From JANOYY01 sp031418035 (GTDB lineage Bacteria > Actinomycetota > Acidimicrobiia > Acidimicrobiales > JANYDT01): a DNA stretch of 64,000 nucleotides. The notes below the pieces were generated by a model. It was not told the origin of the DNA. It did not search any database and worked only from the letters and a program-made list of their open reading frames with translations. A program made the translations under genes and the position numbers. Below, in pieces: positions 32,343-41,235 of this stretch. The stretch covers positions 1-64,000 of the forward strand of contig JANOWU010000051.1 in assembly GCA_031418035.1 (NCBI GenBank). The letters run 5' to 3'. Within the stretch, counting starts at the first letter, position 1; every line of letters begins with the position of its first letter.

Positions 32343-33535
32343 GACCGAACGATCCCACTCGATACGATCCCACTCGATACGGGCCCGAACAGGGTGTCTA
32401 GTCCGACGGCTTGCCCGGTGTCGATCGATCTGTGCGCCGCCTCGCCCACGGCGACGGACCACAACCCATCCTCGAGGGTCACCTTCGACGGGGCGCCCGT
32501 ACGGATGGCCTCGCAGAAGTCCGCGTGCTCCAAGTAGGAGGCGCCGTGATGAAAGCCGGCAAACCTGATTCGGGGATCATCGGCTGCGTTGAACTCCTCG
32601 ATGCTTGCGCTTGTCCACTCCCCGTTGGGGCGGGGCACACCACCGCGTCGGCCGATCCGGACCAGCCCACTCGGAATGAACGCCTCGACCTTCGCAAGAT
32701 CGCCCGTGGCGACGAGCTCCTGCTCGTTCGGTCCGCCCTCGGCAAACATCGAGAGGTCCAGCATGCAGCGAACCCCACCGTCGTACTCCACGATGACGTA
32801 GGCGTTGTCGAGAATGTCACTGCGGGCGGGGCCATCCTCGGTTTCGTAAACCTCGTCGAGGTGGTTGACGTCTTGCCCACCGCTGGCGAAGACGCGGATG
32901 GGCCGGGAACCGACGGCCAAGTTCATCAGATCGAAGAAGTGGCAACACTTCTCGACGAGGGTGCCGCCGGTGTTCTTCGAGAACCGGTTCCAATTGTTCA
33001 CCTTCACGAGAAACGGGAACCGGTGTTCGCGAATCGCCAGCATCTTAAGTGCGCCTATGGTTCCGGACCGAACTTCGTGAAGGAACCGGGCAGCCGGGGG
33101 CATGTACCTGTATTCGAGACCGACCCACACAATTCCGCTACCGGCCGGGCGCGCGTCTCGAAGCTCGATCAGCGACGCGCACGCAGCCGTCGTCGTGCAA
33201 AGTGGCTTTTCCACGAGGATGTTCAGGTCGGGCCGTTTCTGCAACACGTCGGCGACTACGTCTATGTGGGTGAAGTTCGGAGAAGCAACGACGATCGCGT
33301 CGAGATCATCTCGCTCCAGAAGGGACAGGTGCGAGGAATGCATCGCCGCCACCGGTTGGTCGGCCAAGGCGGTCTTGGCCCACTCCAACGACCGTGGTTC
33401 CGGATCAGACACGGCAACGGTCACTGCCCCCGCAAGCGCGTTGATGTTTCGCAGGTGTTCGCAGCCCATCATCCCGGATCCGATGAGGCCGTAACGAATA
33501 GGGCGATCTGCGCGTTCTTCGGGAACCAAAGCCAT
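32339..33535 (-). CDS. Gfo/Idh/MocA-family oxidoreductase
   Basis: 398 residues. N-terminal NAD(P) Rossmann domain: RYGLIGSGMMGCEHLRNI, the EKPLCTTTAACASLI motif with the conserved Lys of EKP, then the C-terminal alpha/beta domain with GGTLVEKCCHFFDLMNL. Members oxidise or epimerise sugars and cyclitols. Translationally coupled to the beta-galactosidase. The final residues SSGIVSSGIVRS come from a 15-bp tandem duplication next to the stop. A TAACCT box lies 9 nt before the ATG. Divergent, over 249 bp, from the aldo/keto reductase gene. Confidence 0.93.
   Translation of the reverse strand: MALVPEERADRPIRYGLIGSGMMGCEHLRNINALAGAVTVAVSDPEPRSLEWAKTALADQPVAAMHSSHLSLLERDDLDAIVVASPNFTHIDVVADVLQKRPDLNILVEKPLCTTTAACASLIELRDARPAGSGIVWVGLEYRYMPPAARFLHEVRSGTIGALKMLAIREHRFPFLVKVNNWNRFSKNTGGTLVEKCCHFFDLMNLAVGSRPIRVFASGGQDVNHLDEVYETEDGPARSDILDNAYVIVEYDGGVRCMLDLSMFAEGGPNEQELVATGDLAKVEAFIPSGLVRIGRRGGVPRPNGEWTSASIEEFNAADDPRIRFAGFHHGASYLEHADFCEAIRTGAPSKVTLEDGLWSVAVGEAAHRSIDTGQAVGLDTLFGPVSSGIVSSGIVRS
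32350..32379. repeat. Perfect 15-bp tandem duplication at the end of the MocA-type gene
   Basis: CGATCCCACTCGATA occurs twice in a row (32350-32364 and 32365-32379), in frame, adding one SSGIV unit just upstream of the overlapping start of the beta-galactosidase. Confidence 0.85.
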
Positions 33536-33661
33536 AGGGAGTTGAGGTTACCGGGCGGACGAAGAGCGATCTGCTTTCGTCAGAACGACCCAGTGAAAGT
33601 CCGCAACATTTTCTCAGCGAGGCCTTCAGTCGGTGGGATGTGACGCCGAAGAACCAACAGT

Positions 33662-33710
33662 CGCCTCCGTAAGCCGGTCCCCTCCCCTCGACAAATGGCT
33701 TACGGAGGCG
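33662..33710 (+). other. Perfect 14-bp hairpin with C-rich loop in a divergent gap
   Basis: CGCCTCCGTAAGCC (33662-33675) and its exact complement (33697-33710) enclose a 21-nt loop with CCCCTCCCC; cTTTTc follows on the plus strand (33712-33715). No plus-strand gene ends nearby, so it is not an ordinary gene terminator. It may end a small RNA or be an operator between the MocA-type and aldo/keto reductase genes. Confidence 0.55.
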
Positions 33711-33771
33711 CTTTTCGCGCTCGGCAAAGCCCCGGGACGGCCGGGCACGTTCCCGGTCCGGTGTCGTCGCC

Positions 33772-33777
33772 TACGAT
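33772..33777 (+). promoter_or_regulatory. -10 box of the aldo/keto reductase gene
   Basis: TACGAT, 7 nt before the ATG at 33785. Confidence 0.6.
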
Positions 33778-33784
33778 CCTCGCC

Positions 33785-34696
33785 ATGGAAGAACGCATTC
33801 TTGGACCCAGTGGTCTCACGGTCGGGGCGATTGCTTATGGATGCTGGCGTTTTGCCGGTGTCGATGTCGATATCGCCACCGAACGGATCACCACGGCGCT
33901 CGACGCCGGTATGACCCTGATCGACACGGCCGACGTCTATGGCCTGGACAATGATTGCCCGTGGGGTGCCGCCGAAGTTCTCCTTGGGCGGGTTCTCGAC
34001 AACGATCGTTCGCTCCGCGACCGCATGGTTCTGGCGACGAAGGGCGGCATCCAGCTCGAGAGCGGGATCGACCTCGGCGTTCCCTACGACACTTCCGCCG
34101 ACTACCTAATCCATGCCTGCGACCAGTCCCTCCTGCGTCTCGGCGTGGAGCGAATAGACCTCTACCAAATCCACCGACCTGACCTTCTCGCACACCCGGG
34201 CGAAACGGCCAACGCATTGGCGACGCTGGTCGACTCAGGGAAGGTCCGCTTCATCGGCGTTTCCAACCACACACCAAATCAGGTCAGGGCACTGCGTGCC
34301 TATCTCCCTGATGATTTGGATCTTGTCTCGGTGCAGCCGGAGTTCTCGGCCGCCCAACTCAGTGCACTCGACGACGGTGTTCTCGATCAGGCAATGGAAC
34401 TCGGATATGCCGCATTGGCGTGGAGTCCTCTCGCCGGCGGCGCTCTCGTACGCGAACCTACGGATGAGCGAATCGCCGCCATCCAGGTGGTTCTCGACGA
34501 ACTTGGCGAAACCCATGACGCAACGCGAACCCAGGTCGCGCTTGCCTTCGTTCTTGCCCACCCGGCGGGCATCATTCCGATCATTGGTTCCGGTCAGCCG
34601 GACCGGATCCGGGAATCGGCTGAGGCAACCGAGATCGTCCTTGCGAAAGACGAGTGTTACCGAATCATTGCCGCAGCGGGAAGGGACCTTCCCTAG
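33785..34696 (+). CDS. Aldo/keto reductase
   Basis: 303 residues, TIM barrel. The catalytic tetrad is present: Asp47 and Tyr52 (LIDTADVYG), Lys86 (LATKGG) and His130 (LYQIHRPD). The C-terminal IIPIIGSGQPDRI and nearby residues bind NADPH. Resembles the YdhF group of NADPH-dependent reductases. Two bases separate its stop from the next start, so it is co-transcribed with the SsuD-like monooxygenase; an aldehyde released by that enzyme is a plausible substrate (inference). Start set by a TACGAT box; longer in-frame starts would run through the hairpin upstream. Confidence 0.93.
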   Translation: MEERILGPSGLTVGAIAYGCWRFAGVDVDIATERITTALDAGMTLIDTADVYGLDNDCPWGAAEVLLGRVLDNDRSLRDRMVLATKGGIQLESGIDLGVPYDTSADYLIHACDQSLLRLGVERIDLYQIHRPDLLAHPGETANALATLVDSGKVRFIGVSNHTPNQVRALRAYLPDDLDLVSVQPEFSAAQLSALDDGVLDQAMELGYAALAWSPLAGGALVREPTDERIAAIQVVLDELGETHDATRTQVALAFVLAHPAGIIPIIGSGQPDRIRESAEATEIVLAKDECYRIIAAAGRDLP

Positions 34697-34698
34697 CC

Positions 34699-35793
34699 AT
34701 GAACGAAACGGCTGACTTGCGGGGCCCTGCAGAGATCTCCTGGTTCTCCGCGTTGTGCGACGACGACTACGAGTTTCTAGGGGTTCCCGATCCCACATTG
34801 CGCAGCTCGTTCGAGCATTGCGGCGACATCGTCCGCCGGGCCAGCGAGCGCGGATTCGACAACATCTTGCTGCCGTCGGGCTACGAACTCGGCATCGATG
34901 CGACGGCCTTTGCCGCCTCGATGGCGACGTCGCTCCAGGCGTCGACCATGCGCATGCTCCTCGCAGTCCGATGCGGGGAGCTTTGGCCCCCTCAGCTCGC
35001 CCGACAAATCGCCACACTCGATCGAATGCTCAACGGTCGACTCACCGTCAACATCATCTCCTCTGATCTTCCCGGTTCACCCATGGCGAGCGGGCCGCGT
35101 TACCGACGCACCACCGAGATCATAAAGATCCTTAAGGTCTTGCTCGCGGGCCAACCTCTGCGCTTCGAGGGCGAGTTCTACGAGTTCGACGTGAAGGCAC
35201 CAGGAGCTCAAACGCTGAGCGGCTCCTGCCCACCGTTGTATTTCGGCGGTCTTTCCCCTGATGCCCGCGATTGCTGTGCAGAAGGCGCCGACGTGTACCT
35301 CATGTGGCCCGACACCATGGAAAACGTGCGAGACATCATCGACGACATGACGCTGCGCGCTTCGAGGTTTGGCCGGACGCTGCGATTCGGGTATCGGGTT
35401 CACGTGGTGGTTCGCGAAACCGAAGAAGAGGCGCGCGCCAGCGCGCACCGATTGCTATCCCAGCTCGATCCCGACGTCGGTGAGGCCATTCGCAACAAGA
35501 GCCTCGACACCGTGTCGGCCGGAGCTCGACGGCAGGCCGAAATGCGAGATAGCGCCGCAAGTTCCGATGGCTACATCGAAGAGAACTTGTGGACCGGCAT
35601 TGCTCGGGCCCGCTCAGGATGCGGGGCGGCCATCGTTGGCGACCCGGACCAGGTGGTGCGCAAGCTCCTGGCGTACCGCGAGCTCGGGATCGACGCGTTC
35701 ATCCTCTCGGGCTACCCCCATCTCGACGAATGCGACCTGTTCGCTCGCTACGTGCTGCCGCGCCTCGACCACGGACAGCTGCAGTTTCACTAG
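34699..35793 (+). CDS. FMNH2-dependent monooxygenase, SsuD-like
   Basis: 364 residues, luciferase-like barrel closely following E. coli SsuD: LLAVRCGELWPPQLARQIATLDRMLNG-type block (about 87-113), PPLYFGGLSPDARD, Arg233 and His235 in RFGYRVHVVVRET, and the C-terminal DAFILSGYPHLDECDLF with the catalytic-type Tyr. SsuD cleaves alkanesulfonates to aldehyde and sulfite. The Cys54 of E. coli SsuD appears to be replaced (GYELG region), judged by eye. No SsuE reductase or SsuABC transporter is adjacent, so the sulfonate assignment is probable but the substrate may differ. Ends with a 4-bp overlap with a convergent methyltransferase gene. Confidence 0.88.
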   Translation: MNETADLRGPAEISWFSALCDDDYEFLGVPDPTLRSSFEHCGDIVRRASERGFDNILLPSGYELGIDATAFAASMATSLQASTMRMLLAVRCGELWPPQLARQIATLDRMLNGRLTVNIISSDLPGSPMASGPRYRRTTEIIKILKVLLAGQPLRFEGEFYEFDVKAPGAQTLSGSCPPLYFGGLSPDARDCCAEGADVYLMWPDTMENVRDIIDDMTLRASRFGRTLRFGYRVHVVVRETEEEARASAHRLLSQLDPDVGEAIRNKSLDTVSAGARRQAEMRDSAASSDGYIEENLWTGIARARSGCGAAIVGDPDQVVRKLLAYRELGIDAFILSGYPHLDECDLFARYVLPRLDHGQLQFH

Positions 35794-36461
35794 TTCTTAC
35801 GGGCAACTACGAAGAACTGTTTACCGACAAACCTCCATGCCGGGCGAAGCTTGAGGTACCACGACAACGCGGCAACGGGCGGCTGTCGACCTTCCGACAT
35901 GCTGTAGGGCAAGAATCGATCGATTGCCTCTTCGACCACGAATCCGGCTTGCTCCAGAACCTCGCTCATTGAACGCTCGGTGAGCGCGACATGATGATCG
36001 AAATAGTCCCAATAGGCACCGCCCACAAAACGCACGTTGGGTCCGAGGCACAACATCCGACCACCCGGCTTCAGCGCCCGGAAGGCCTGTTTCGTCGTTT
36101 GCACCACCGTTGCCTTGTCGAAGAGGTGCTCCAGGAAGTTCGAAGTGAACACGACATCGATCGAGCCGTCGGGGACCGGCCACGGCGTCGAACAATCGTG
36201 AAGGATCAATTCCACGTCATTGTTGGCCTGTTCCTTTGCGTCCGGATTCAGGTCCAAGGCAAGCTTCTTCTGTGCGCTTACGTTGTTGATGAACTCGCAG
36301 TACCCAGCCCCGAGATCGAGCACGGTCGCGGTCGGCGGAATCCACTTCGAGAAGAACTCGGACGTCAGAATCTTCCAGACCTCGTTGCGATACTCGGTTC
36401 GGCCGGAGAAGCGCTCTTCGTAAAGGCGCTTCAGCTCTTCGGCGTTGGCTTGCTCACTCAC
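35790..36461 (-). CDS. Class I SAM-dependent methyltransferase
   Basis: 223 residues. SAM loop VLDLGAGYCEFINNV (about 47-61), the following acidic strand LALDLNPDA, then LHDCSTPWPVPDGSIDVVF and the post-motif NFLEHLFD; late block ALKPGGRMLCLGPN. The type II-like catalytic residues are not diagnostic, so the substrate is open. Starts with a GTG at 36461 (MSEQANAEELKRLYEERF). Alone on its strand between two plus-strand flavin-enzyme genes. Confidence 0.88.
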   Translation of the reverse strand: MSEQANAEELKRLYEERFSGRTEYRNEVWKILTSEFFSKWIPPTATVLDLGAGYCEFINNVSAQKKLALDLNPDAKEQANNDVELILHDCSTPWPVPDGSIDVVFTSNFLEHLFDKATVVQTTKQAFRALKPGGRMLCLGPNVRFVGGAYWDYFDHHVALTERSMSEVLEQAGFVVEEAIDRFLPYSMSEGRQPPVAALSWYLKLRPAWRFVGKQFFVVARKN

Positions 36462-36569
36462 TCGGAATCTTCCAACCCGGACTCGAAATCACCCCACAAG
36501 CCTAGAGGGCGCTCCCGAACCGGATGCGGACCGTCTCGGGCGCGAAATCGAAAACTCGACGCCAGCGCC

Positions 36570-36575
36570 TATCGT
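36570..36575 (+). promoter_or_regulatory. -10 box of the F420 oxidoreductase gene
   Basis: TATCGT, 6 nt before the ATG at 36582. Confidence 0.55.
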
Positions 36576-36581
36576 GTCGAC

Positions 36582-37625
36582 ATGGACATCAAACTTGGAC
36601 TGCAGACTGGCTACTGGAGCGCAGGGATCCCCGCCGGGATCAACGAACAGATAGCGACTGCCGAAGAACTCGGCTTCGAGTCGATGTGGACGGCGGAAGC
36701 TTACGGTTCCGACGCCTTGACCCCGCTCGCGTGGTGGGGAGCGTCGACCAAGAACATCAAGCTCGGAACCGCCGTCATCCAGATGTCGGCCCGCACACCA
36801 ACCGCCGTGGCCATGGCTGCCCTCACGCTCGACCACTTGAGCGGCGGCCGCGTCATCGTGGGCATCGGTGCCTCGGGCCCCCAGGTGGTTGAAGGTTGGT
36901 ACGGCCAGCCGTATCCTCGCCCGCTCGAGCGAACGCGTGAGTACGTCGAGATCATGCGAAGTGTGTGGCGGCGAGACAAGCCGGTCGAGTTTTCCGGCAA
37001 GCAGTACAACTTGCCCTATCCCGGAGGGACCGGCCTCGGGAAGGCGCTCAAGTCGACAGTCCATCCCCTCCGATCAGATATCCCCATCTATCTGGGCGCA
37101 GAAGGTCCGAAGAACGTTTCCCTCGCCGCCGAGATCTGCGACGGTTGGCTCCCGTTGTTCTTTGCGCCGAGCCAGGACGACTTCTACCGCAAACGCCTCG
37201 CCGAGGGCTTTGCCGCCCGCAAGGCGAGCGGCGACACGCGACCCGTCGAGAACTTCGAGGTTGCAGCCGGACTCATCATCGTGCCGAACCCCGACGTCGA
37301 AGCTGCGGCAAACATGGTGCGACCGAACCTCGCGCTGTATATGGGCGGCATGGGCGCCCGCGAACAGAACTTCCACTTCGACGTCTTTGCCCGGATGGGC
37401 TACGAGGATGTCGCCGTGAAGGTGCAAGACCTCTACCTTCAGGGAAAGAAGGCCGAGGCGATCGCATCGATCCCCACAGCCCTTTGCGAGGAGGTTGCGT
37501 TGATCGGCCCTCCCGAAAAGATCAAAGAAGAGTTAGCACTCTGGGCCGATACCTGCATCACGACGTTCCTGCTCTCGGGCCCACCGCACGTATTGCGTAC
37601 GGTTGCCGAGATGGTCCGCGACTAG
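36582..37625 (+). CDS. LLM-class F420-dependent oxidoreductase (TIGR03559-like)
   Basis: 347 residues. KLGLQTGYWSAGIPAG at the N-terminus, AEELGFESMWTAEAYGSDAL, KLGTAVIQMSARTPTAVAM, the GGRVIVGIGASGPQVVEGWYG loop and GAEGPKNVSLAAEICDGWL are the blocks of the F420-dependent mycobacterial Rv3520c-like group. Uses reduced F420 to reduce an unknown substrate. Single gene; TATCGT box sets the ATG at 36582. Convergent with the FN3 protein gene, 16 bp apart. Confidence 0.9.
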   Translation: MDIKLGLQTGYWSAGIPAGINEQIATAEELGFESMWTAEAYGSDALTPLAWWGASTKNIKLGTAVIQMSARTPTAVAMAALTLDHLSGGRVIVGIGASGPQVVEGWYGQPYPRPLERTREYVEIMRSVWRRDKPVEFSGKQYNLPYPGGTGLGKALKSTVHPLRSDIPIYLGAEGPKNVSLAAEICDGWLPLFFAPSQDDFYRKRLAEGFAARKASGDTRPVENFEVAAGLIIVPNPDVEAAANMVRPNLALYMGGMGAREQNFHFDVFARMGYEDVAVKVQDLYLQGKKAEAIASIPTALCEEVALIGPPEKIKEELALWADTCITTFLLSGPPHVLRTVAEMVRD

Positions 37626-37641
37626 CCGGACCCGATCGGTA

Positions 37642-38853
37642 TCAGCGGGTAAGGACGAACTTCGGCGAGAGCGGATGGGCACCCGATGCCCCGAAGAAGA
37701 TTTCGTTGGTCGGAATCGCCGAACCGTTCAAGAAGAACGAGAACGTCATCGTCCGCGAGCACGGTGACGCAATCCGAAGCGCATCGATGTCACTCGTCGT
37801 GGACATCGAGAACGACGACGATTTACTCCCCGCCTTGACCAGATCGACATTCGACTCGGTATAGGTGGGATACACCTTGTGCGACGAGCTCGACGAGATC
37901 GTTCCGGTGAAGAGCACCGGTGAGTTCGACGGGTTGTAGGCGTGAACGTTCCAGACGCCACTCTCGAACCAGATGTAGACGCCGCGCTTGGCGCCGGCCC
38001 CGAAGGATTGCGGGCGACCCATCGCCGAGGACGGCCACACCTGACTGATGCACTTCGACACCGAGATCCGGGCCAGCGCAGGCACGGCCGGGAGCGGCTG
38101 CAAGGTGGTTGTGGTCGTCGTGGTGGTCGGCGGCAATGTCGTAGTTGTCGTCGTGGTCGTCGGAGCGGCCGTCGTGGTGGTCGGCCCCACGACGATCGGC
38201 GCCGAGTTGATCACCGACGAACGACGACCGTCGCTGAACACCGACTGCACCGTAAAGGTGTACGCAACGCCGGGGGTGAGGTCAGCGAATCCGGCCGAGA
38301 GCGATGAGCTCGACACCGTCAGAACAATCGGGCCCGGGATCGCCGACACGATGTAGCTCGAAACTTTCTGACCAGAACCCAGCACCGGTGGGGTCCAGCT
38401 GAGCGACACCGATCGATCAACCAGCGTCGCCGACAGTGAAGCAGGCGCGCTCAGTTGTTTCGGCGTGGTGACTGGCGGTGCGGTCTCCCCGGCCTTCAGG
38501 ATGTAGATGGGGTTGGTCGTCGCGGAGTACGGCCCCTTCTTTCCACCGATAATGGCGCGAACTCGGAACGAGTAGAACCGGCCAGGAGCCAGTCCTCCGA
38601 ACGGGAACGAGTTCGACGCCGAACTCATCACGGCGACCTTGTTCCCTCCGTCGACCATTTCGACTTCGTACCCCGAAGTCACCGCTCCCGGAGGCTGGGC
38701 CCAACGCACGGTGATCTCGTTCGGAGCCGTGAGGGTCGCCGCCACCGACGCCGGCTGGGCACCCTTGTTGGATGCCGACGCTGTCTGCGCGACGAGGGAA
38801 ACGAAAAGCGAAGTGACTGCAACAAATGCGGCAACGGCACGTGAGTTTCTCAT
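37642..38853 (-). CDS. Secreted protein with two fibronectin type III domains
   Basis: 403 residues. Sec signal peptide MRNSRAVAAFVAVTSLFVSL ending VAQTASA. Two FN3 domains follow (about 32-125 with ITVRWAQPPG and FYSFRVRAI; about 130-225 with VSLSWTPPV and AYTFTVQSV), then a Thr/Pro linker made of (T)n-LPP-(T)n, and a C-terminal domain of about 125 residues (ISVSKCISQVWPSSAMG, GVYIWFESGVWNVHAYN) that I do not recognise. No sortase motif or membrane anchor. Likely an extracellular or cell-wall adhesin or polymer-binding protein. Start chosen at the signal peptide; a -10-like TAGGTT sits only 1 nt upstream, too close to serve this ATG, so an upstream promoter must exist. Confidence 0.85.
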   Translation of the reverse strand: MRNSRAVAAFVAVTSLFVSLVAQTASASNKGAQPASVAATLTAPNEITVRWAQPPGAVTSGYEVEMVDGGNKVAVMSSASNSFPFGGLAPGRFYSFRVRAIIGGKKGPYSATTNPIYILKAGETAPPVTTPKQLSAPASLSATLVDRSVSLSWTPPVLGSGQKVSSYIVSAIPGPIVLTVSSSSLSAGFADLTPGVAYTFTVQSVFSDGRRSSVINSAPIVVGPTTTTAAPTTTTTTTTLPPTTTTTTTTLQPLPAVPALARISVSKCISQVWPSSAMGRPQSFGAGAKRGVYIWFESGVWNVHAYNPSNSPVLFTGTISSSSSHKVYPTYTESNVDLVKAGSKSSSFSMSTTSDIDALRIASPCSRTMTFSFFLNGSAIPTNEIFFGASGAHPLSPKFVLTR

Positions 38854-39014
38854 GAACCTATTTTCAGATCGAGGTGTGACTGAACGATGCTGAGCGAATT
38901 CGGAGTTTGGGGTCATCGTGTGGGCAACGCGTGAGGTCTAGGTCGATCTCACTAGGTACGGCGAACCTCGGTGATCCTTGAGACCCATGCTCCCGCTCGT
39001 GGCATTGTTGGGAA

Positions 39015-39761
39015 ATGGAACTCACCCGCTACATCGACAGTCTCGAACAGGATCTGAATCGAATTCGGTCGATTCACCATGACCTTTCACCAACGGTGCC
39101 CTCGTGTCCCGGATGGGATATCGGCCGTCTCATAGGTCACCTCGGGCGAGTCCATCGCATGGCCCTCGCCGTGCTGACCACCGGCGCAATGCAGCCTGCT
39201 GCGCCCGATCAACTCGAGTCGCCACCGAGTGATCCCAGTGATCTGCGCGCATACTTCGACACGAGCGCGGAATCGATCGTGAAAACCTTACGTGAAATCG
39301 ATCCGGAGTCGCCCTGTTGGACGTTCCTCGGTGGACCCAATCAGGCATCGTTCTGGTTTCGACGCTCGGCACATGAACACTCGGTGCATCGAGTCGACGC
39401 CGAAATGGCGATCGGAGACGTGCATCCCATCCCTGCCGACATCGCCGTCGACGGCATCAGTGAGTACTTCGTGATTCAGAACGTGCGGGCGCTTCCCAAC
39501 AAACCGGACTTCGTGCTCCCGGGGTCACTCCATCTGCACGCCACCGACGAGGGAGTACACGGCGAATGGATGATCAATCACGCCGATGGCCGCCTCGTTG
39601 TCACCGAGGAGCACGGAAAGGGCGACGCGGCGATACGCGGAACGGCCTCGGACCTACTCCTCGGACTGTGGCGACGCGTTGATATGCGCGCCGGTCAACA
39701 GTTCGAACGGTTCGGTTCAGAGGCAGTCATCAACGCCATCACATCGCTCGGCGGAACGTGA
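39015..39761 (+). CDS. Maleylpyruvate isomerase family mycothiol-dependent enzyme
   Basis: 248 residues, DinB-like four-helix bundle. The N-terminal TVPSCPGWDIGRLIGHLGRVHR carries the first metal-binding His, and FRRSAHEHSVHRVDAE the other metal ligands, as in mycothiol-dependent maleylpyruvate isomerase; a C-terminal domain (LLLGLWRRV) completes it. Members use mycothiol, the actinobacterial thiol, to isomerise or conjugate small molecules; the substrate is unknown here. Only 6 bp from a convergent small gene. Confidence 0.9.
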   Translation: MELTRYIDSLEQDLNRIRSIHHDLSPTVPSCPGWDIGRLIGHLGRVHRMALAVLTTGAMQPAAPDQLESPPSDPSDLRAYFDTSAESIVKTLREIDPESPCWTFLGGPNQASFWFRRSAHEHSVHRVDAEMAIGDVHPIPADIAVDGISEYFVIQNVRALPNKPDFVLPGSLHLHATDEGVHGEWMINHADGRLVVTEEHGKGDAAIRGTASDLLLGLWRRVDMRAGQQFERFGSEAVINAITSLGGT

Positions 39762-39767
39762 TCAGAC

Positions 39768-39986
39768 CTACGAGTCGTCCCCGCTGTCAACCCCATCAAG
39801 CAACGAGATGGCTTTCTCCACGGAGCGTCGAGCGCGCGTAAGGCGCTTCTCGACCTTCCGCAGTTCCGCCTGGTCCTCCTCGGAATCGGCGCGCATCGCG
39901 TTTCTCAAGGTGGCTATCGCCTCGTCTGCGATTCGCTCTGCGACAGACCGGAGGTCGGCGGCGATCTGGGTGGATTCACTGGACAT
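39768..39986 (-). CDS. Small helical protein downstream of glcF
   Basis: 72 residues, one long amphipathic helix pair (IAADLRSVAERIADEAIATL, QAELRKVEKRLTRARRSVEKA) with an acidic tail GVDSGDDS. No cysteines, membrane segment or known domain. The ATG at 39986 overlaps the glcF coding end by 11 bp, so it is the fourth gene of the glcDEF operon and may be translated by coupling. Function unknown. Confidence 0.7.
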   Translation of the reverse strand: MSSESTQIAADLRSVAERIADEAIATLRNAMRADSEEDQAELRKVEKRLTRARRSVEKAISLLDGVDSGDDS

Positions 39987-41235
39987 GCGTTGACCCCTCG
40001 ATAGCCTCAAGAACGATCTTCATCGGATGGACAAAACGAAGTTGCGGCTGTCCGTCAACTCGAGGTGCGTTCGTGAGCCACATCGAACACCCCGGATTGG
40101 CGCTGGCGATAGTAACTGCGCCGGTCGATCGCACGGCCGCAACCTTCTGTGTACGTATCGATTCGGCCAGCTCGGGTTGCAGCAGGGAATAGCTGCCACC
40201 CGCCCCGCAGCAACGGCCGTCATCGGCAATCTCTCGAACGTCGACAAAGCGTTCCAACACCCTCCTCGTCGCAAGGTGAGCCTTTTGGACGTGACGAAGG
40301 TGGCAGGGGTCCTGCACCGCAACGACGCGACGATCGCCCGCCACCATCGTCGGCAGCGCGTCGATGCGTTGCGCCACCCACTCCTGTGAATCGAAGACCC
40401 GTTCGGAAAACTTCCGAGCCTCGTCCGTACCGAGCAAGTGGCCGTAATCCTTGAGGGCCGCACCGCACCCGGCCGAATTCACCACGATCGGTGCATCCCC
40501 GGGCATAGAGGCCATCACCTTCGCCGCAAGTCGAACCCCGTCGGCCTTTTGCCCGACATGGAGATGGAGCGCGCCACAACAGTCACCTCCGCGCAGGGGA
40601 ACGGCGACACGTTTTGCTCCCGCAAGCTCGAGGACGCGCTTGGTGGCCACGTGGACATCGCGCTGCCACACATCCATAACGCAGCCCGTAAAGAGCCACA
40701 CATCGGGAGTATCCGTCGACGTGGTCGAGATCGGTGTGTTTCGCGTCGGGATTCGTTCGGGAAGCCCACCTCGTCGCCGCAGGCGATCCGGGATGAGCCC
40801 AAAGCGTTGTGCTCGGCCGAGCATCGAGGACCCAAAGGCCAACAATCGGTGATGTTCGAGCACCTTGAGCCCGATCCTCACGAACAGCAGCACCTTTATG
40901 AGCCCCTTGTCCGCCAAGGTCACTCGGGTCTGCTCCATGAGTGCGCCGAACTGAACACCGGAGGGACACGCCGTCTCGCATCCACGACACATCACGCAGC
41001 GTTCCATGAAGGTGACGAAGTCTTCGTCGATCGTCAACTCGCCTGACTCGACCGCTCGCATCATGGTGATACGACCACGCGGCGACGCCGACTCCTCCTC
41101 CGTGGAACGATACGTAGGACAGTGGGGCAGGCACAGCCCACATGACACGCATGCGTTCAGCAAGTCTGGGTCGAGACCCAAAACGCCAGCAACGGTCTTC
41201 GATGACGGCCCAGTGTGGGATTGATCGAGGCTCAC
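39976..41235 (-). CDS. glcF: Glycolate oxidase iron-sulfur subunit
   Basis: 419 residues. Two 4Fe-4S motifs near the N-terminus: CVSCGLCLPHCPTY and CVMCRGCETACPSGV, then two CCG (DUF3400-type) domains with DCCGALHLHVGQ and DPCHLRHVQ plus CCGAGGSYSLLQPE. With GlcD and GlcE it forms the glycolate oxidase that passes electrons from glycolate to the membrane quinone pool. Start: GTG at 41235 gives a 4-bp GTGA overlap with the glcE stop; the preceding GTG at 41238 is equally in frame. Confidence 0.95.
   Translation of the reverse strand: MSLDQSHTGPSSKTVAGVLGLDPDLLNACVSCGLCLPHCPTYRSTEEESASPRGRITMMRAVESGELTIDEDFVTFMERCVMCRGCETACPSGVQFGALMEQTRVTLADKGLIKVLLFVRIGLKVLEHHRLLAFGSSMLGRAQRFGLIPDRLRRRGGLPERIPTRNTPISTTSTDTPDVWLFTGCVMDVWQRDVHVATKRVLELAGAKRVAVPLRGGDCCGALHLHVGQKADGVRLAAKVMASMPGDAPIVVNSAGCGAALKDYGHLLGTDEARKFSERVFDSQEWVAQRIDALPTMVAGDRRVVAVQDPCHLRHVQKAHLATRRVLERFVDVREIADDGRCCGAGGSYSLLQPELAESIRTQKVAAVRSTGAVTIASANPGCSMWLTNAPRVDGQPQLRFVHPMKIVLEAIEGSTHVQ

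Noticed and set aside
38048..38170. Repeated GTGGTCGTC sequence inside the FN3 protein gene
   Set aside because: It is simply the code for the poly-Thr linker on the minus strand, common in secreted actinobacterial proteins.
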